NCBI GenBank assembly: GCA_002780805.1
Contig: PEUD01000114.1
Span: 1-15,859, forward strand
Length of the DNA: 15,859 nucleotides
Direction: 5' to 3'
Source: Candidatus Omnitrophica bacterium CG02_land_8_20_14_3_00__42_8
Lineage (GTDB): Bacteria; Omnitrophota; Gorgyraeia; Gorgyraeales; Gorgyraeaceae
Positions 1-6,928 of the stretch are shown piece by piece; position 1 is the first letter of the stretch; every line of letters begins with the position of its first letter. The notes under the pieces are model-generated. The model saw only the letters and a program-made list of their open reading frames with translations. It had not been told where the DNA came from and ran no database searches. The position numbers were made by a program, and so were the translations under genes.

Positions 1-80
1 AAATTCACTACCTTCAATGGTATTGTTATTTCAAAAACCAGCAACACTAAAAGAACATTATGCCCGCAATGACAAGTTAT

Positions 81-182
81 TTAGTGCGTTTGTATTAATT
101 CCCCGCCGCCTACCTTTGTAACCGTTACTTCATTTCCGCAGACATTGCATTTGTATTTTTCCCCGGTATTTTTTACTGCCAT
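81..182 (-). CDS. Desulforedoxin-like mini-protein (33 aa), second cysteine pair missing
   Basis: A 33-codon ORF starts at an ATG preceded by a strong Shine-Dalgarno (AAGGAGG, complement of 188-194) and an extended -10 box. The product begins MAVKNTGEKYKCNVCGNEV and ends GGGELIQTH. The CxxC at residues 12-15 and the following VxVxxxGGGEL match the desulforedoxin domain found alone or at the N-terminus of desulfoferrodoxin, a rubredoxin-like Fe(Cys)4 site. That family normally continues after GGGEL with a CC pair and about ten more residues. Here a stop replaces it, and the same frame downstream reads a CxC before running to the window edge. It could be a degraded gene, a two-cysteine variant, or a sequencing error. 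It is divergent from tatC. The ORF is well supported by its start signals; iron binding is doubtful. Confidence 0.6.
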   Translation of the reverse strand: MAVKNTGEKYKCNVCGNEVTVTKVGGGELIQTH

Positions 183-204
183 GCGAGCCTCCTTGTTGTT
201 TATC

Positions 205-213
205 ATTATATCA
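205..213 (-). promoter_or_regulatory. Extended -10 promoter for the desulforedoxin-like ORF
   Basis: Read on the minus strand, the sequence is TGATATAAT: a perfect TATAAT with the TGn extension. No good -35 lies 16-18 bases upstream, only T-rich sequence, as is common for extended -10 promoters. The predicted start gives a very short leader holding the AAGGAGG. Confidence 0.5.
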
Positions 214-270
214 CGCACGAATCCGATAAAAAATCACTTTTCCATTCCTATTATTGGTGGTATCCTGTTA

Positions 271-1008
271 ATGATGAATGACATATATGGCGCCAATAAA
301 ATGACAATCATAGAGCACCTGGAAGAATTGCGCAGGCGCATCATAATAAGCCTGATTTTCTTTGCGGCGGCGGCTGTCTTTTCTTTTGTATTCGTGGATA
401 AGATTTCCGATATCCTGAGATTGCCCGCGTCCGGCATCATAGAAAATTTTATATTTGTCACCCCTACAGAAGTATTTGCCGCATATCTGAGGATATCCAT
501 TCTTTCCGGTTTTGTGATCTCCCTGCCGTTTGTTTTATACCAGCTCGGGGCGTTTCTCGGCCCGGCAATATCGTCCGATAAGAGAAATTCCGTGTTTATG
601 TGGCTCGTGATATCGTTTTTGCTTTCTATAATAGGAATTATGTTTTCTTATTTTCTCGCTCTGCCGTTTGCGCTGAAATTTCTTGTCAATTTTGCCGGCG
701 GCGTGGCAGTTCCAATGATAAGTATAGGCAGGTATTTTTCATTCGCAGGTGCCCTTTTATTGGTAGGCGCGGGCGTATTCCAGATACCCGTTATCATGGG
801 GCTTTTATCGAGCGTAGGGATATTGAATTCGCATTTTTTCCGCAAAAACCGCAAGTATGCAATAGTGGTTATTTCTATAATATCAGCCATTATCACGCCC
901 ACGCAGGATGTATTTAATATGCTTATTTTTGCCCTGCCGATGTGGGCGCTTTATGAAGTCGGGATATTGATATCGTGGATAATAGAAAAAAGGAGAGCCG
1001 GCCGATGA
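271..1008 (+). CDS. tatC: Sec-independent protein translocase subunit TatC
   Basis: TatC is the multi-spanning inner-membrane receptor of the twin-arginine translocase and binds the RR signal of folded substrates. The N-terminus contains TIIEHLEELRRRI, the family's hallmark cytoplasmic segment. About six hydrophobic segments follow, with FVTPTEVFAAYLRIS in the first periplasmic region and SAIITPTQDVFNMLIFALP near the end, both characteristic. From ATG 271 the protein is 245 aa, normal for TatC. The reading frame is open back to 145, but that extension is unlike TatC. ATG 271 has GGTGG upstream; ATG 274 and 301 are alternatives. The stop overlaps the next start as ATGA (1005-1008), so the two genes are probably translationally coupled. 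No tatA/tatB is visible here. The coupled neighbours carry Tat-type signals, suggesting dedicated substrates. Confidence 0.93.
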   Translation: MMNDIYGANKMTIIEHLEELRRRIIISLIFFAAAAVFSFVFVDKISDILRLPASGIIENFIFVTPTEVFAAYLRISILSGFVISLPFVLYQLGAFLGPAISSDKRNSVFMWLVISFLLSIIGIMFSYFLALPFALKFLVNFAGGVAVPMISIGRYFSFAGALLLVGAGVFQIPVIMGLLSSVGILNSHFFRKNRKYAIVVISIISAIITPTQDVFNMLIFALPMWALYEVGILISWIIEKRRAGR

Positions 1009-1979
1009 AAGGATCTGTTTTTGAAAGACTGCCGAATAAAAAAATCTCAAGAAAAGGATTTGTAAAGCTTTGCGGCATAGGCATGGCTAGCCTGGCTTTG
1101 GATAATGCCTTATTGAAATTTGCTTTTGGCCGGGACGATGTTTCTACCGGAAGGGTTGTTAAGAGGATAAAAGGCCTGCATGATTTAGTCGCGGCAGATG
1201 GAATTGATCCTTACGCGATTACGGTCAAGGCCGTGGAAGCAATGGGCGGCATGGGAAGGTTTGTAAAGAAAAACAGCGTCGTGCTTATAAAGCCTAACAT
1301 AGGGTGGGACCGCTCTCCTGAACAGGCAGGCAATACAAATCCCTATGTAGTGGGCGCTCTGGTGGACATGTGTTTTAAGGCAGGGGCAAAAAGAGTGAAT
1401 ATATTTGATAATACCTGCAATGACTCAAAGCGTTGTTATGAAAATAGCGGGATAGAAAAAATCGCAAAGGAAAAAGGCGCGAACGTTTATTTTGTGGATG
1501 ACTGGAATGTCGTGAAGGCGAAGTTTAGTTACAAAAGCCCGATGGAAGGCTGGCCTATTTACAGGGATGCCCTGGAATGCGATACGTTTATAAATGTCCC
1601 GGTGTTAAAACATCACGGCCTGACAGGCCTTACCCTTTCAATGAAAAACCTCATGGGGATTTGCAGCGGCAACCGGGGATTGATACACTTTGACATAGGG
1701 GCAAAACTGGCTCATTTAACAGATTTTATCAAACCTGACCTGACTGTGATAGACGCTTACAGGGTGCTTAAAAGAAACGGCCCTACAGGCGGGGATCTGG
1801 CTGATGTTTTTGACATGAAGACCATTATAGCAGGCACAGACCCTGTTTTATGCGATGCGTATGCGGCCAAATTAATGGATAAGGATCCTTTATCCATCAG
1901 CGGCATAAGCCAGGGCGTGAAATATAATATTGGAAGCGCTGATATTGCAAAAGCAGATGTATTAATCATTAATGCTTAA
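1005..1979 (+). CDS. DUF362 family protein with Tat-like signal (RK variant)
   Basis: A 324-aa protein matching the DUF362 family by the KPNIGWD segment (about residues 95-101), the NVPVLKHHGLTG region followed by SMKNLMG, and the late HFDIG segment. The biochemical role of the family is unsettled; members often occur with ferredoxins. I place the start at 1005 rather than the longer ORF at 975 because it has AGGAG about ten bases upstream and the ATGA overlap with tatC. The N-terminus reads SRKGFVK (residues 15-21) followed by a moderately hydrophobic stretch. This fits the Tat consensus SRRxFLK with the second arginine replaced by lysine, so export is likely but not certain. It contains few cysteines and no ferredoxin motif of its own. 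The next gene, a polyferredoxin, may be its electron partner. Confidence 0.8.
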   Translation: MKGSVFERLPNKKISRKGFVKLCGIGMASLALDNALLKFAFGRDDVSTGRVVKRIKGLHDLVAADGIDPYAITVKAVEAMGGMGRFVKKNSVVLIKPNIGWDRSPEQAGNTNPYVVGALVDMCFKAGAKRVNIFDNTCNDSKRCYENSGIEKIAKEKGANVYFVDDWNVVKAKFSYKSPMEGWPIYRDALECDTFINVPVLKHHGLTGLTLSMKNLMGICSGNRGLIHFDIGAKLAHLTDFIKPDLTVIDAYRVLKRNGPTGGDLADVFDMKTIIAGTDPVLCDAYAAKLMDKDPLSISGISQGVKYNIGSADIAKADVLIINA

Positions 1980-1987
1980 CCGTTTTC

Positions 1988-2023
1988 GACTCCGTGAGTC
2001 GCCGTACGGCGGCTCACGGAGTC
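1988..2023. repeat. 36-nt near-perfect palindrome between DUF362 and NapH/NapG genes
   Basis: The arms GACTCCGTGAG (1988-1998) and CTCACGGAGTC (2013-2023) are exact complements. The inner part, tcgcc/ggcgg around GTAC, also pairs with one T-G wobble. No T-run follows on either strand, so it is not a typical intrinsic terminator. It sits 12 bases upstream of the next start codon, in the probable polycistronic leader. It may act as an mRNA processing or attenuation hairpin, or as a dispersed palindromic element. Confidence 0.75.
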
Positions 2024-2035
2024 GGATAGGTCTAT

Positions 2036-3475
2036 ATGAAAAAATTAATTTTAGCTAGAAGATTCAGCCAGGTATTTTTCCTGTCGTTATTTATCTATAT
2101 CCTTTGGTCAACCGGCCGCACCGCTTCGCTTTTCAAAATAGACCCGCTCATAGCCATATTAACCTCTATAAGCGAAAGAGTAATCATACCCGGGATAATA
2201 TTTTCCATAGCGATGCTGCCTCTGACTTTTATATTCGGCAGGTTTTTCTGCGGATGGGTTTGCCCCATGGGAAGCATTATTGACGGCCTGGGAATCAAGG
2301 CAAAAAATAGGCCCCTGAATCTATCGCGGATAAAATATTATATATTCGGTTTCATTGTTGTGCTGGCGTTTTTTGAGATACAGATCGCGTGGGTTTTTGA
2401 TCCGCTGGTTATCACGGCAAGGTTTATCTCCTTGAATTTTATCCCATCTTTTACCCTGGCTATGGACAGGGCGTTTATTTTCCTTATAAAGCTCCTGAAT
2501 TTTTACGCCCCTTTGTATGATTTTTATCGCGGCCTGAAATCTTCCGTACTGGGAGTAAAAATATATTATTTTCCGCATAGCGCGGTTACCATGGGATTTT
2601 TTCTTGTTATCTGCGCGTTTCTATTTATAACAAAAAGATTCTGGTGCCGCGTCCTTTGCCCTTTGGGAGCCATGTATGCCATTATTGCGAAGTTTTCTAT
2701 ATTAAGAAGGCGCGTTGATGAATGCGGCCGTTGCATGAAATGTAAAATTAACTGCCGCATGTCCGCGATAAACGAAGACATGAGTTACAAAAAAGAGGAA
2801 TGCGTGCTTTGCATGGACTGCATATATGATTGCCCGGTCCGCGGAACCAGGTTTGGATGGCCTGTAAAAGCGGCCAAAGAACAGGGTAAGGCCGCGATAT
2901 CCCGCAGGGATTTTTTATTTTTAATAGCATCTTCTTTTTTATTGTCAGGTTTTAAAAATAAAGGAGCCTCTGGCGCGGGTAAAAAATTAATCAGGCCTCC
3001 GGGAGTATTAAGCGAACGCGAATTTTTAAATAAATGCGTGAGGTGTGGGAATTGCATGAGGGTCTGCCCCACTAATGGCCTTCAGCCTGTTATATTTGAA
3101 TCAGGTTTCAGCGGGATATGGGCCCCGCATCTCGTCCCGGAGATAGGATACTGCGAATATAACTGCAATTCATGCGGAAACGTCTGCCCTACGGCTGCGA
3201 TTCCAAAATTTAGCCTGGCCCGGAAAAAGGAACAGAAACTGGGGCTTGCTTATATAGACAAAGATATTTGCCTGCCATGGTCGCAGAACAAAGAATGTAT
3301 TGTGTGTGAGGAACATTGCCCTGTATCAACAAAGGCTATCAAGACTTACGAAGAGATCATCGGCGGAAAAAAGATCAAAAAACCTTATGTGGACGCTTCT
3401 TTATGCGTAGGCTGCGGTATCTGTCAGAACAAATGCCCCACTAGGCCTGAAAGGGCTATCAAAATTTCACCGTAA
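2036..3475 (+). CDS. NapH-NapG fusion: membrane polyferredoxin with internal Tat signal
   Basis: A 479-aa iron-sulfur protein in two halves. Residues 1-270 resemble NapH/MauN: several membrane segments (about 11-29, 48-68, 102-121, 182-200), the paired motifs CGWVCPMG (72) and CRVLCPLG (204), then two 4Fe-4S sets (C230/233/236/240 and C256/259/262/266). A twin-arginine motif, SRRDFLFL, with a hydrophobic stretch follows at 289-306. Residues 320-479 resemble NapG/MauM, with four further 4Fe-4S sets starting at C334, C373, C412 and C457. In the nap systems NapH passes quinol electrons to periplasmic NapG, which is Tat-exported; here both are one chain. Placed after tatC and DUF362, it probably carries electrons across the membrane to a periplasmic acceptor. 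The acceptor is unknown and no nitrate reductase is in the window. Leader GGATAGGT is a weak ribosome site. Confidence 0.85.
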   Translation: MKKLILARRFSQVFFLSLFIYILWSTGRTASLFKIDPLIAILTSISERVIIPGIIFSIAMLPLTFIFGRFFCGWVCPMGSIIDGLGIKAKNRPLNLSRIKYYIFGFIVVLAFFEIQIAWVFDPLVITARFISLNFIPSFTLAMDRAFIFLIKLLNFYAPLYDFYRGLKSSVLGVKIYYFPHSAVTMGFFLVICAFLFITKRFWCRVLCPLGAMYAIIAKFSILRRRVDECGRCMKCKINCRMSAINEDMSYKKEECVLCMDCIYDCPVRGTRFGWPVKAAKEQGKAAISRRDFLFLIASSFLLSGFKNKGASGAGKKLIRPPGVLSEREFLNKCVRCGNCMRVCPTNGLQPVIFESGFSGIWAPHLVPEIGYCEYNCNSCGNVCPTAAIPKFSLARKKEQKLGLAYIDKDICLPWSQNKECIVCEEHCPVSTKAIKTYEEIIGGKKIKKPYVDASLCVGCGICQNKCPTRPERAIKISP

Positions 3476-3477
3476 GG

Positions 3478-4518
3478 CTATGAATTTAACCAAAAAGGCT
3501 TGTTGTTATTTTCGCTGATCATTTTCAAAACTACGTCTACGATGTCTTTGTCGTATTTAGAACCCACATTTTCTTTTAATTCCTTCAAGGTAATGTCCAT
3601 CCCTAAAGCCTGCCTGTAAGGCCTGTGCGATATCATGGCTTCCAGGACGTCGCATATGGCCAGGATCTTCGCTTCAGGTAGAATTTTATCCGATAAAAGG
3701 CCTCTCGGGTAGCCTTTCCCGTTGAGCCTTTCGTGGTGCTGGTATATCGTTTCAGGGAGCTGGGAAGGGAATGAGTAAGGCTTCAGCATGTTGTAACTCT
3801 GCTGCACGTGCTCCTGCACCATTTTATATTCCAGGTCAGAGAGTTTCCCTGGTTTATTGAGTATCTCAAGCGGTATGAGTATCTTGCCTATATCGTGCAG
3901 CTCCGCGGACATCTTTAATTCCAGGATCCTATTTTTTTCCCATCCGAGCTCTTTGGCGATTCTTTCTGCGATCAGGGATACGCGCCTTGTGTGGCCGAAT
4001 GTGTAAGGGTCTTTAGTTTCCAGTATTTTATCCAGGACCTTGAGCGAATTCATTATCATCTCCAGGTTTGTGCGTTCGGTATTGTCATAAGCTGTGATAT
4101 CTCTTGTGACACCAAGTGTGCCTATAACCCTGCCCTTTTTATTTTTTATAGGGATTTTTGTAGTGGTGACGCAGTTATACGTGCCGTTAGGTAAAAGCGT
4201 GCGTTCGATCTTACCTATAATAGGCTTGCCGGTTTTAAGCACATAGGTGTCGTCCTCAAACATCCTCTGGGCCTGGTCTTTGGGGAAGAAGTCAAAATCA
4301 GTCTTGCCTATGATGTCTTCAATGGGCAGTTTAAAGCCTTCAGCGTAGAACCTGTTTACTCTTATGATCCTGTTTTTATCATCCTTAAAATAGATAGCGT
4401 CAGGGATGTTATCCAAAAGGATCTGCAGAAGCTTTCTTTCAAGGGAAATAGTTCTCTTGAGGTCTTCGTATGATTTACGGTTTTTTTTGTGTTTTGGCTT
4501 GGATTTTATATTTTTCAT
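3478..4518 (-). CDS. PAS domain plus HD-GYP phosphodiesterase
   Basis: A 346-aa soluble signalling protein. After a basic N-terminus and short helix, a PAS domain spans about residues 30-140 (LLDNIPDAIYFKDDKNRIIRV at its start, then RVIGTLGVTRDIT, the usual PAS end). The C-terminal half is HD-GYP: GHTRRVS, the metal-binding AELHDIGK, then QHHERLNGKGYP. The last keeps the HHE and GYP signature of active cyclic-di-GMP phosphodiesterases. No receiver or membrane segment is present, so the PAS presumably senses a cytoplasmic or membrane-diffusible cue. It converges on the NapH/NapG fusion with only two bases between stops and is divergent from dus. There is no Shine-Dalgarno, and the -10 box lies within about ten bases of the ATG, suggesting a nearly leaderless mRNA. 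Type IV pili are often c-di-GMP regulated, but a link to the pilin cluster here is only a guess. Confidence 0.9.
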   Translation of the reverse strand: MKNIKSKPKHKKNRKSYEDLKRTISLERKLLQILLDNIPDAIYFKDDKNRIIRVNRFYAEGFKLPIEDIIGKTDFDFFPKDQAQRMFEDDTYVLKTGKPIIGKIERTLLPNGTYNCVTTTKIPIKNKKGRVIGTLGVTRDITAYDNTERTNLEMIMNSLKVLDKILETKDPYTFGHTRRVSLIAERIAKELGWEKNRILELKMSAELHDIGKILIPLEILNKPGKLSDLEYKMVQEHVQQSYNMLKPYSFPSQLPETIYQHHERLNGKGYPRGLLSDKILPEAKILAICDVLEAMISHRPYRQALGMDITLKELKENVGSKYDKDIVDVVLKMISENNNKPFWLNS

Positions 4519-4528
4519 AAGGAATTAT

Positions 4529-4557
4529 ACTATATCATATAATTTGCAAAAAATCAA
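4529..4557 (-). promoter_or_regulatory. Promoter for the HD-GYP gene
   Basis: On the minus strand: -35 TTGATT (4552-4557), 17-base spacer, -10 TATAGT (4529-4534) with a TGA extension. A second TATAAT lies at 4524-4529. Either would start transcription within a few bases of the ATG at 4518. Confidence 0.5.
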
Positions 4558-4573
4558 TGATATGAGGTAAAAT
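4544..4573 (+). promoter_or_regulatory. Promoter for dus, overlapping the divergent HD-GYP promoter
   Basis: -35 TTGCAA (4544-4549), 18-base spacer, -10 TAAAAT (4568-4573). The expected start point coincides with the ATG at 4580, and no Shine-Dalgarno is present, which fits a leaderless transcript. It overlaps the promoter of the divergent gene, so the two may compete. Confidence 0.5.
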
Positions 4574-4579
4574 AGTTTT

Positions 4580-5551
4580 ATGCTTAAAATTGGTAAATTA
4601 AAATTAAAGTCAAATCTGATTCTCGCACCCATGGCCGGCGTAAGCGACCTGCCATTCAGGCTCTTAAACCGCAGGTTTGGCTGCGAGCTCGCCTTTATAG
4701 AAATGATCAATGTCAGGTCTCTGAGCTATAAGATGCGTAAGACAAAGAAGATGCTTTCCGCGAGCCCTAAGGACAGGCCGCTTGGCATACAGATCATAGG
4801 CTGCGAAGAAGAATTTATATCGAGGGCATTAGATGCGCTGGACTCTTACGAATACGATGTTTTGGATTTTAACGCAGCCTGTCCTGTGAAAAAAGTTGCG
4901 CGCCGCGGCGAAGGCGCTGCATTATTAAAAAATCCTAAAAAGCTGAATAAGCTTTTAAAGATTATTGTCAAAAATTCCGTCAAGCCTGTTACTGTAAAAA
5001 TCCGCACAGGCTGGGGCAAGGATTCTATAAACGCAAAAGATGCCGCACTTTTTAGCCAAGACGCAGGCATAAGCGCTTTATTTATCCACGGGAGAAACAG
5101 GGAGCAGGGTTATAGCGGAGAAGTGAATTATGGCGTTATAAAGGATGTAAAAAAGGCATTGGATATACCTGTTATCGGAAGCGGGGATGTGTTTAGTCCG
5201 GAGCTGGCTAAAAAAATGCTGGATGAAACCGGCTGTGACGGCCTGCTCGTGGCGCGCGGGGCGCTCGGAAATCCGTGGATATTTAAAGAGATAAAGGGAT
5301 TCCTTAAAAATGAAAAGATTATTAAACGGCCGGCTCAAAATGAGATAGCCGATGTAATATTGGAGCACCTTGATGCCTGTATTGATTTTTACGGCCCAAT
5401 CCATGGCGTCAAAAAGTTCCATAAATTTTTCGGATGGTACACAAAAGGCGTTCAGAATGTCAGGGCCTTAAGGGAAAAATCATTCCGCGTGAAGACCAAA
5501 GATGAGATGTTTGAAATCATCCGGGCTTTTAGAAAATTGACCAATGGTTAG
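4580..5551 (+). CDS. dus: tRNA-dihydrouridine synthase, DusB-like
   Basis: A 323-aa FMN-dependent TIM-barrel enzyme that reduces uridine to dihydrouridine in the tRNA D-loop region using NAD(P)H. Diagnostic segments are LILAPMAGVSDLPFR (residues 13-27), DFNAACPVKKV with the catalytic cysteine, TVKIRTGW, the FIHGRNREQGYSG region, and IPVIGSGDVFS followed by LLVARGALGNPWIF, which forms the FMN phosphate site. Length is normal for DusB. The active-site motif is usually NMGCP or NCGCP; here it is NAACP, a mild departure that keeps the cysteine. The gene lacks a Shine-Dalgarno and its ATG lies where transcription should begin. The promoter of the downstream aldolase lies within its last codons. 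Confidence 0.93.
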   Translation: MLKIGKLKLKSNLILAPMAGVSDLPFRLLNRRFGCELAFIEMINVRSLSYKMRKTKKMLSASPKDRPLGIQIIGCEEEFISRALDALDSYEYDVLDFNAACPVKKVARRGEGAALLKNPKKLNKLLKIIVKNSVKPVTVKIRTGWGKDSINAKDAALFSQDAGISALFIHGRNREQGYSGEVNYGVIKDVKKALDIPVIGSGDVFSPELAKKMLDETGCDGLLVARGALGNPWIFKEIKGFLKNEKIIKRPAQNEIADVILEHLDACIDFYGPIHGVKKFHKFFGWYTKGVQNVRALREKSFRVKTKDEMFEIIRAFRKLTNG

Positions 5552-5565
5552 TATGGTGGTATAAT
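5537..5565 (+). promoter_or_regulatory. Strong promoter for fructose-bisphosphate aldolase
   Basis: -35 TTGACC (5537-5542), exact 17-base spacer, perfect -10 TATAAT (5560-5565) with TGG just before it. The -35 lies inside the last codons of dus. This is one of the best sigma-70-type promoters in the window and fits constitutive expression of a glycolytic gene. Confidence 0.72.
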
Positions 5566-5597
5566 TAAATGAAGCCCGCGTAAAAAAAGGAGGAGGC

Positions 5598-6569
5598 ATG
5601 TATTCTTACAAAAAAATAGGCCTTGTCAATACTAAAGAGATGTTCAAAAAAGCAATGGCAGGTAAATATGCGATCCCTGCTTATAATTTCAATAACATGG
5701 AGCAGCTGCAGGCTATAATTACCGCGTGCATCGAAACAAAATCTCCGGTTATACTGCAGGTCTCTTCCGGAGCCAGGAAATACGCGAACCAGATTTTATT
5801 GAGGCACATGGCAATGGGCGCTATGGAAATAATAAAAACAGCCGGATCTAATATTCCTGTGGCCCTGCACCTGGACCACGGCGACACATATGAACTCTGT
5901 GTGTCCTGCGTAGAATCAGGGTTTTCTTCCGTGATGATAGACGGCTCTGCCCATAAATTCGAAGACAATGCTGCCCTCACTAAAAAGGTAGTTGAATACG
6001 CCCACAAGTATGACGTTACCGTGGAAGGAGAGCTCGGCGTATTGGCAGGTATAGAAGATAAAGTGAGCCATGAAGCAAGCCATTATACCCATCCTGAAGA
6101 AGTCGAGGAATTTGTGAAAAAAACAGGTGTTGATAGCCTCGCGATTTCAATAGGCACATCCCACGGCGCTTATAAATTTAAATTAAAACCAGGAGAGAGC
6201 GTTCCGCCACTGAGATTTGACATATTGGAAGAGGTTGAGAAAAGAATACCGGGTTTTCCCATAGTTCTGCATGGAGCGAGCTCTGTGCCCAGAGAATATG
6301 TGGACATTATAAATAAATACGGCGGAAAACTTGAAAATACAGCGGGCGTTCCTGAAGAACAGTTGAGAAAGGCCGCCACTTCCTCGGTCTGTAAAATTAA
6401 TATTGATTCAGACGGCCGCCTCGCGATGACAGCGAAGATACGCGAGGTCTTTGTTCTCAGTCCTAAAGAATTCGACCCGCGTAAATACCTTGGGCCTGCA
6501 AGAGACGAGCTTATAAAAATGTATAAACACAAGAACGAACACGTGCTCGGTTCTGCAGGAAAAGCGTAG
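5598..6569 (+). CDS. fba: Class II fructose-1,6-bisphosphate aldolase
   Basis: A 323-aa zinc-dependent aldolase of glycolysis and gluconeogenesis, interconverting fructose 1,6-bisphosphate with DHAP and glyceraldehyde 3-phosphate. The N-terminus KYAIPAYNFNNMEQLQAI is characteristic. Zinc and catalytic motifs are visible: HLDHGD (about residues 92-97), VEGELGVLAGIED, the HYTHPEE histidine, ISIGTSHGAYK and VLHGASSVP. The phosphate-binding INIDSDGR near residue 270 is the family's INxxTD/SDxR motif. Length fits the FbaA/GatY-type class II enzymes of about 305-330 aa. The ATG at 5598 has a long purine-rich ribosome site (AAAGGAGGAGG) just upstream and its own strong promoter. A compound palindromic element begins at the base after the stop. 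Confidence 0.95.
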   Translation: MYSYKKIGLVNTKEMFKKAMAGKYAIPAYNFNNMEQLQAIITACIETKSPVILQVSSGARKYANQILLRHMAMGAMEIIKTAGSNIPVALHLDHGDTYELCVSCVESGFSSVMIDGSAHKFEDNAALTKKVVEYAHKYDVTVEGELGVLAGIEDKVSHEASHYTHPEEVEEFVKKTGVDSLAISIGTSHGAYKFKLKPGESVPPLRFDILEEVEKRIPGFPIVLHGASSVPREYVDIINKYGGKLENTAGVPEEQLRKAATSSVCKINIDSDGRLAMTAKIREVFVLSPKEFDPRKYLGPARDELIKMYKHKNEHVLGSAGKA

Positions 6570-6662
6570 TTCTCGATTTCACCCCGCCCTTTCCGAAGAA
6601 AGGGCGGGGCTTCGCTCGAACAATATTCTTCGAGCGAGGCTGCATAGCAGCCGAGTCGAGAA
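6570..6662. repeat. Compound palindromic element (three hairpins in a closing stem)
   Basis: A 93-base element whose ends, TTCTCGA (6570-6576) and TCGAGAA (6656-6662), pair. Inside are a perfect 12-bp hairpin (CCCCGCCCTTTC 6582-6593, loop CGAA, complement 6598-6609), a 9-bp hairpin (TCGCTCGAA 6612-6620 with TTCGAGCGA 6629-6637), and GGCTGC-ata-GCAGCC (6638-6652). The second and third share a few bases. No T-tract follows, so it is not a classic terminator, although it follows the aldolase stop directly and could protect its 3' end. Its right part (TTCTTCGAGCG ... GTCGAGAAG) matches the element embedded in the radical SAM gene at 7877-7908, with an extra small hairpin in the middle. Confidence 0.8.
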
Positions 6663-6673
6663 GTATACTATTT

Positions 6674-6925
6674 ATGATAAATAAGATAGCTCTAATAGCA
6701 GGCATAATCCTTCCTCTCTGGAATATCCCGCTTATTGTGCGGATTATAAGGCGGCGTTCGTCCAAAGATCTCAGTATTTTCTGGGCGCTGGGCGTATGGG
6801 TTTGCTTCTTAGCCATGTTTCCATCGGGTATCAGGAGCCGGGACATAATCTATAGAACATTTACCTATGTAAATTTTTTCTTCTTCACGCTTGTAATGGT
6901 TTTTACAGTACTATTCCATAAGTAA
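6674..6925 (+). CDS. SemiSWEET-like PQ-loop membrane protein (83 aa)
   Basis: A small protein with three predicted membrane helices (about residues 5-22, 36-52, 61-80). The first loop, PLWNIPLIVRIIRRRSSKDLS, matches the PQ-loop pattern of SemiSWEET transporters (a proline-led helix end, basic residues, then S-x-D-x-S). SemiSWEETs are half-transporters that dimerise to carry sugars. The substrate here cannot be read from sequence. No clear Shine-Dalgarno precedes the ATG; a TATACT box lies only five bases upstream, directly abutting the compound palindrome. The next gene starts three bases after its stop, so the two are probably cotranscribed. Confidence 0.7.
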   Translation: MINKIALIAGIILPLWNIPLIVRIIRRRSSKDLSIFWALGVWVCFLAMFPSGIRSRDIIYRTFTYVNFFFFTLVMVFTVLFHK

Positions 6926-6928
6926 TAA

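Noticed and set aside
145..270. Upstream extension of tatC to the ATG at 145
   Set aside because: The added 42 residues do not resemble TatC, overlap the divergent small gene with its strong ribosome site, and would place extra sequence before the conserved N-terminus.
975..1004. Longer start for the DUF362 protein at 975
   Set aside because: It would overlap the end of tatC by 34 bases without a good ribosome site; ATG 1005 has AGGAG upstream and the typical ATGA coupling.
5078..6532. Minus-strand ORFs of 108-120 residues under dus and the aldolase gene
   Set aside because: Shadows of two strongly conserved genes; composition is not protein-like and no ribosome sites are present.
6582..6609. 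GC-rich hairpin after the aldolase gene as a rho-independent terminator
   Set aside because: The 12-bp stem is ideal but no T-tract follows; the sequence continues into further hairpins of a compound element. Kept as a repeat.
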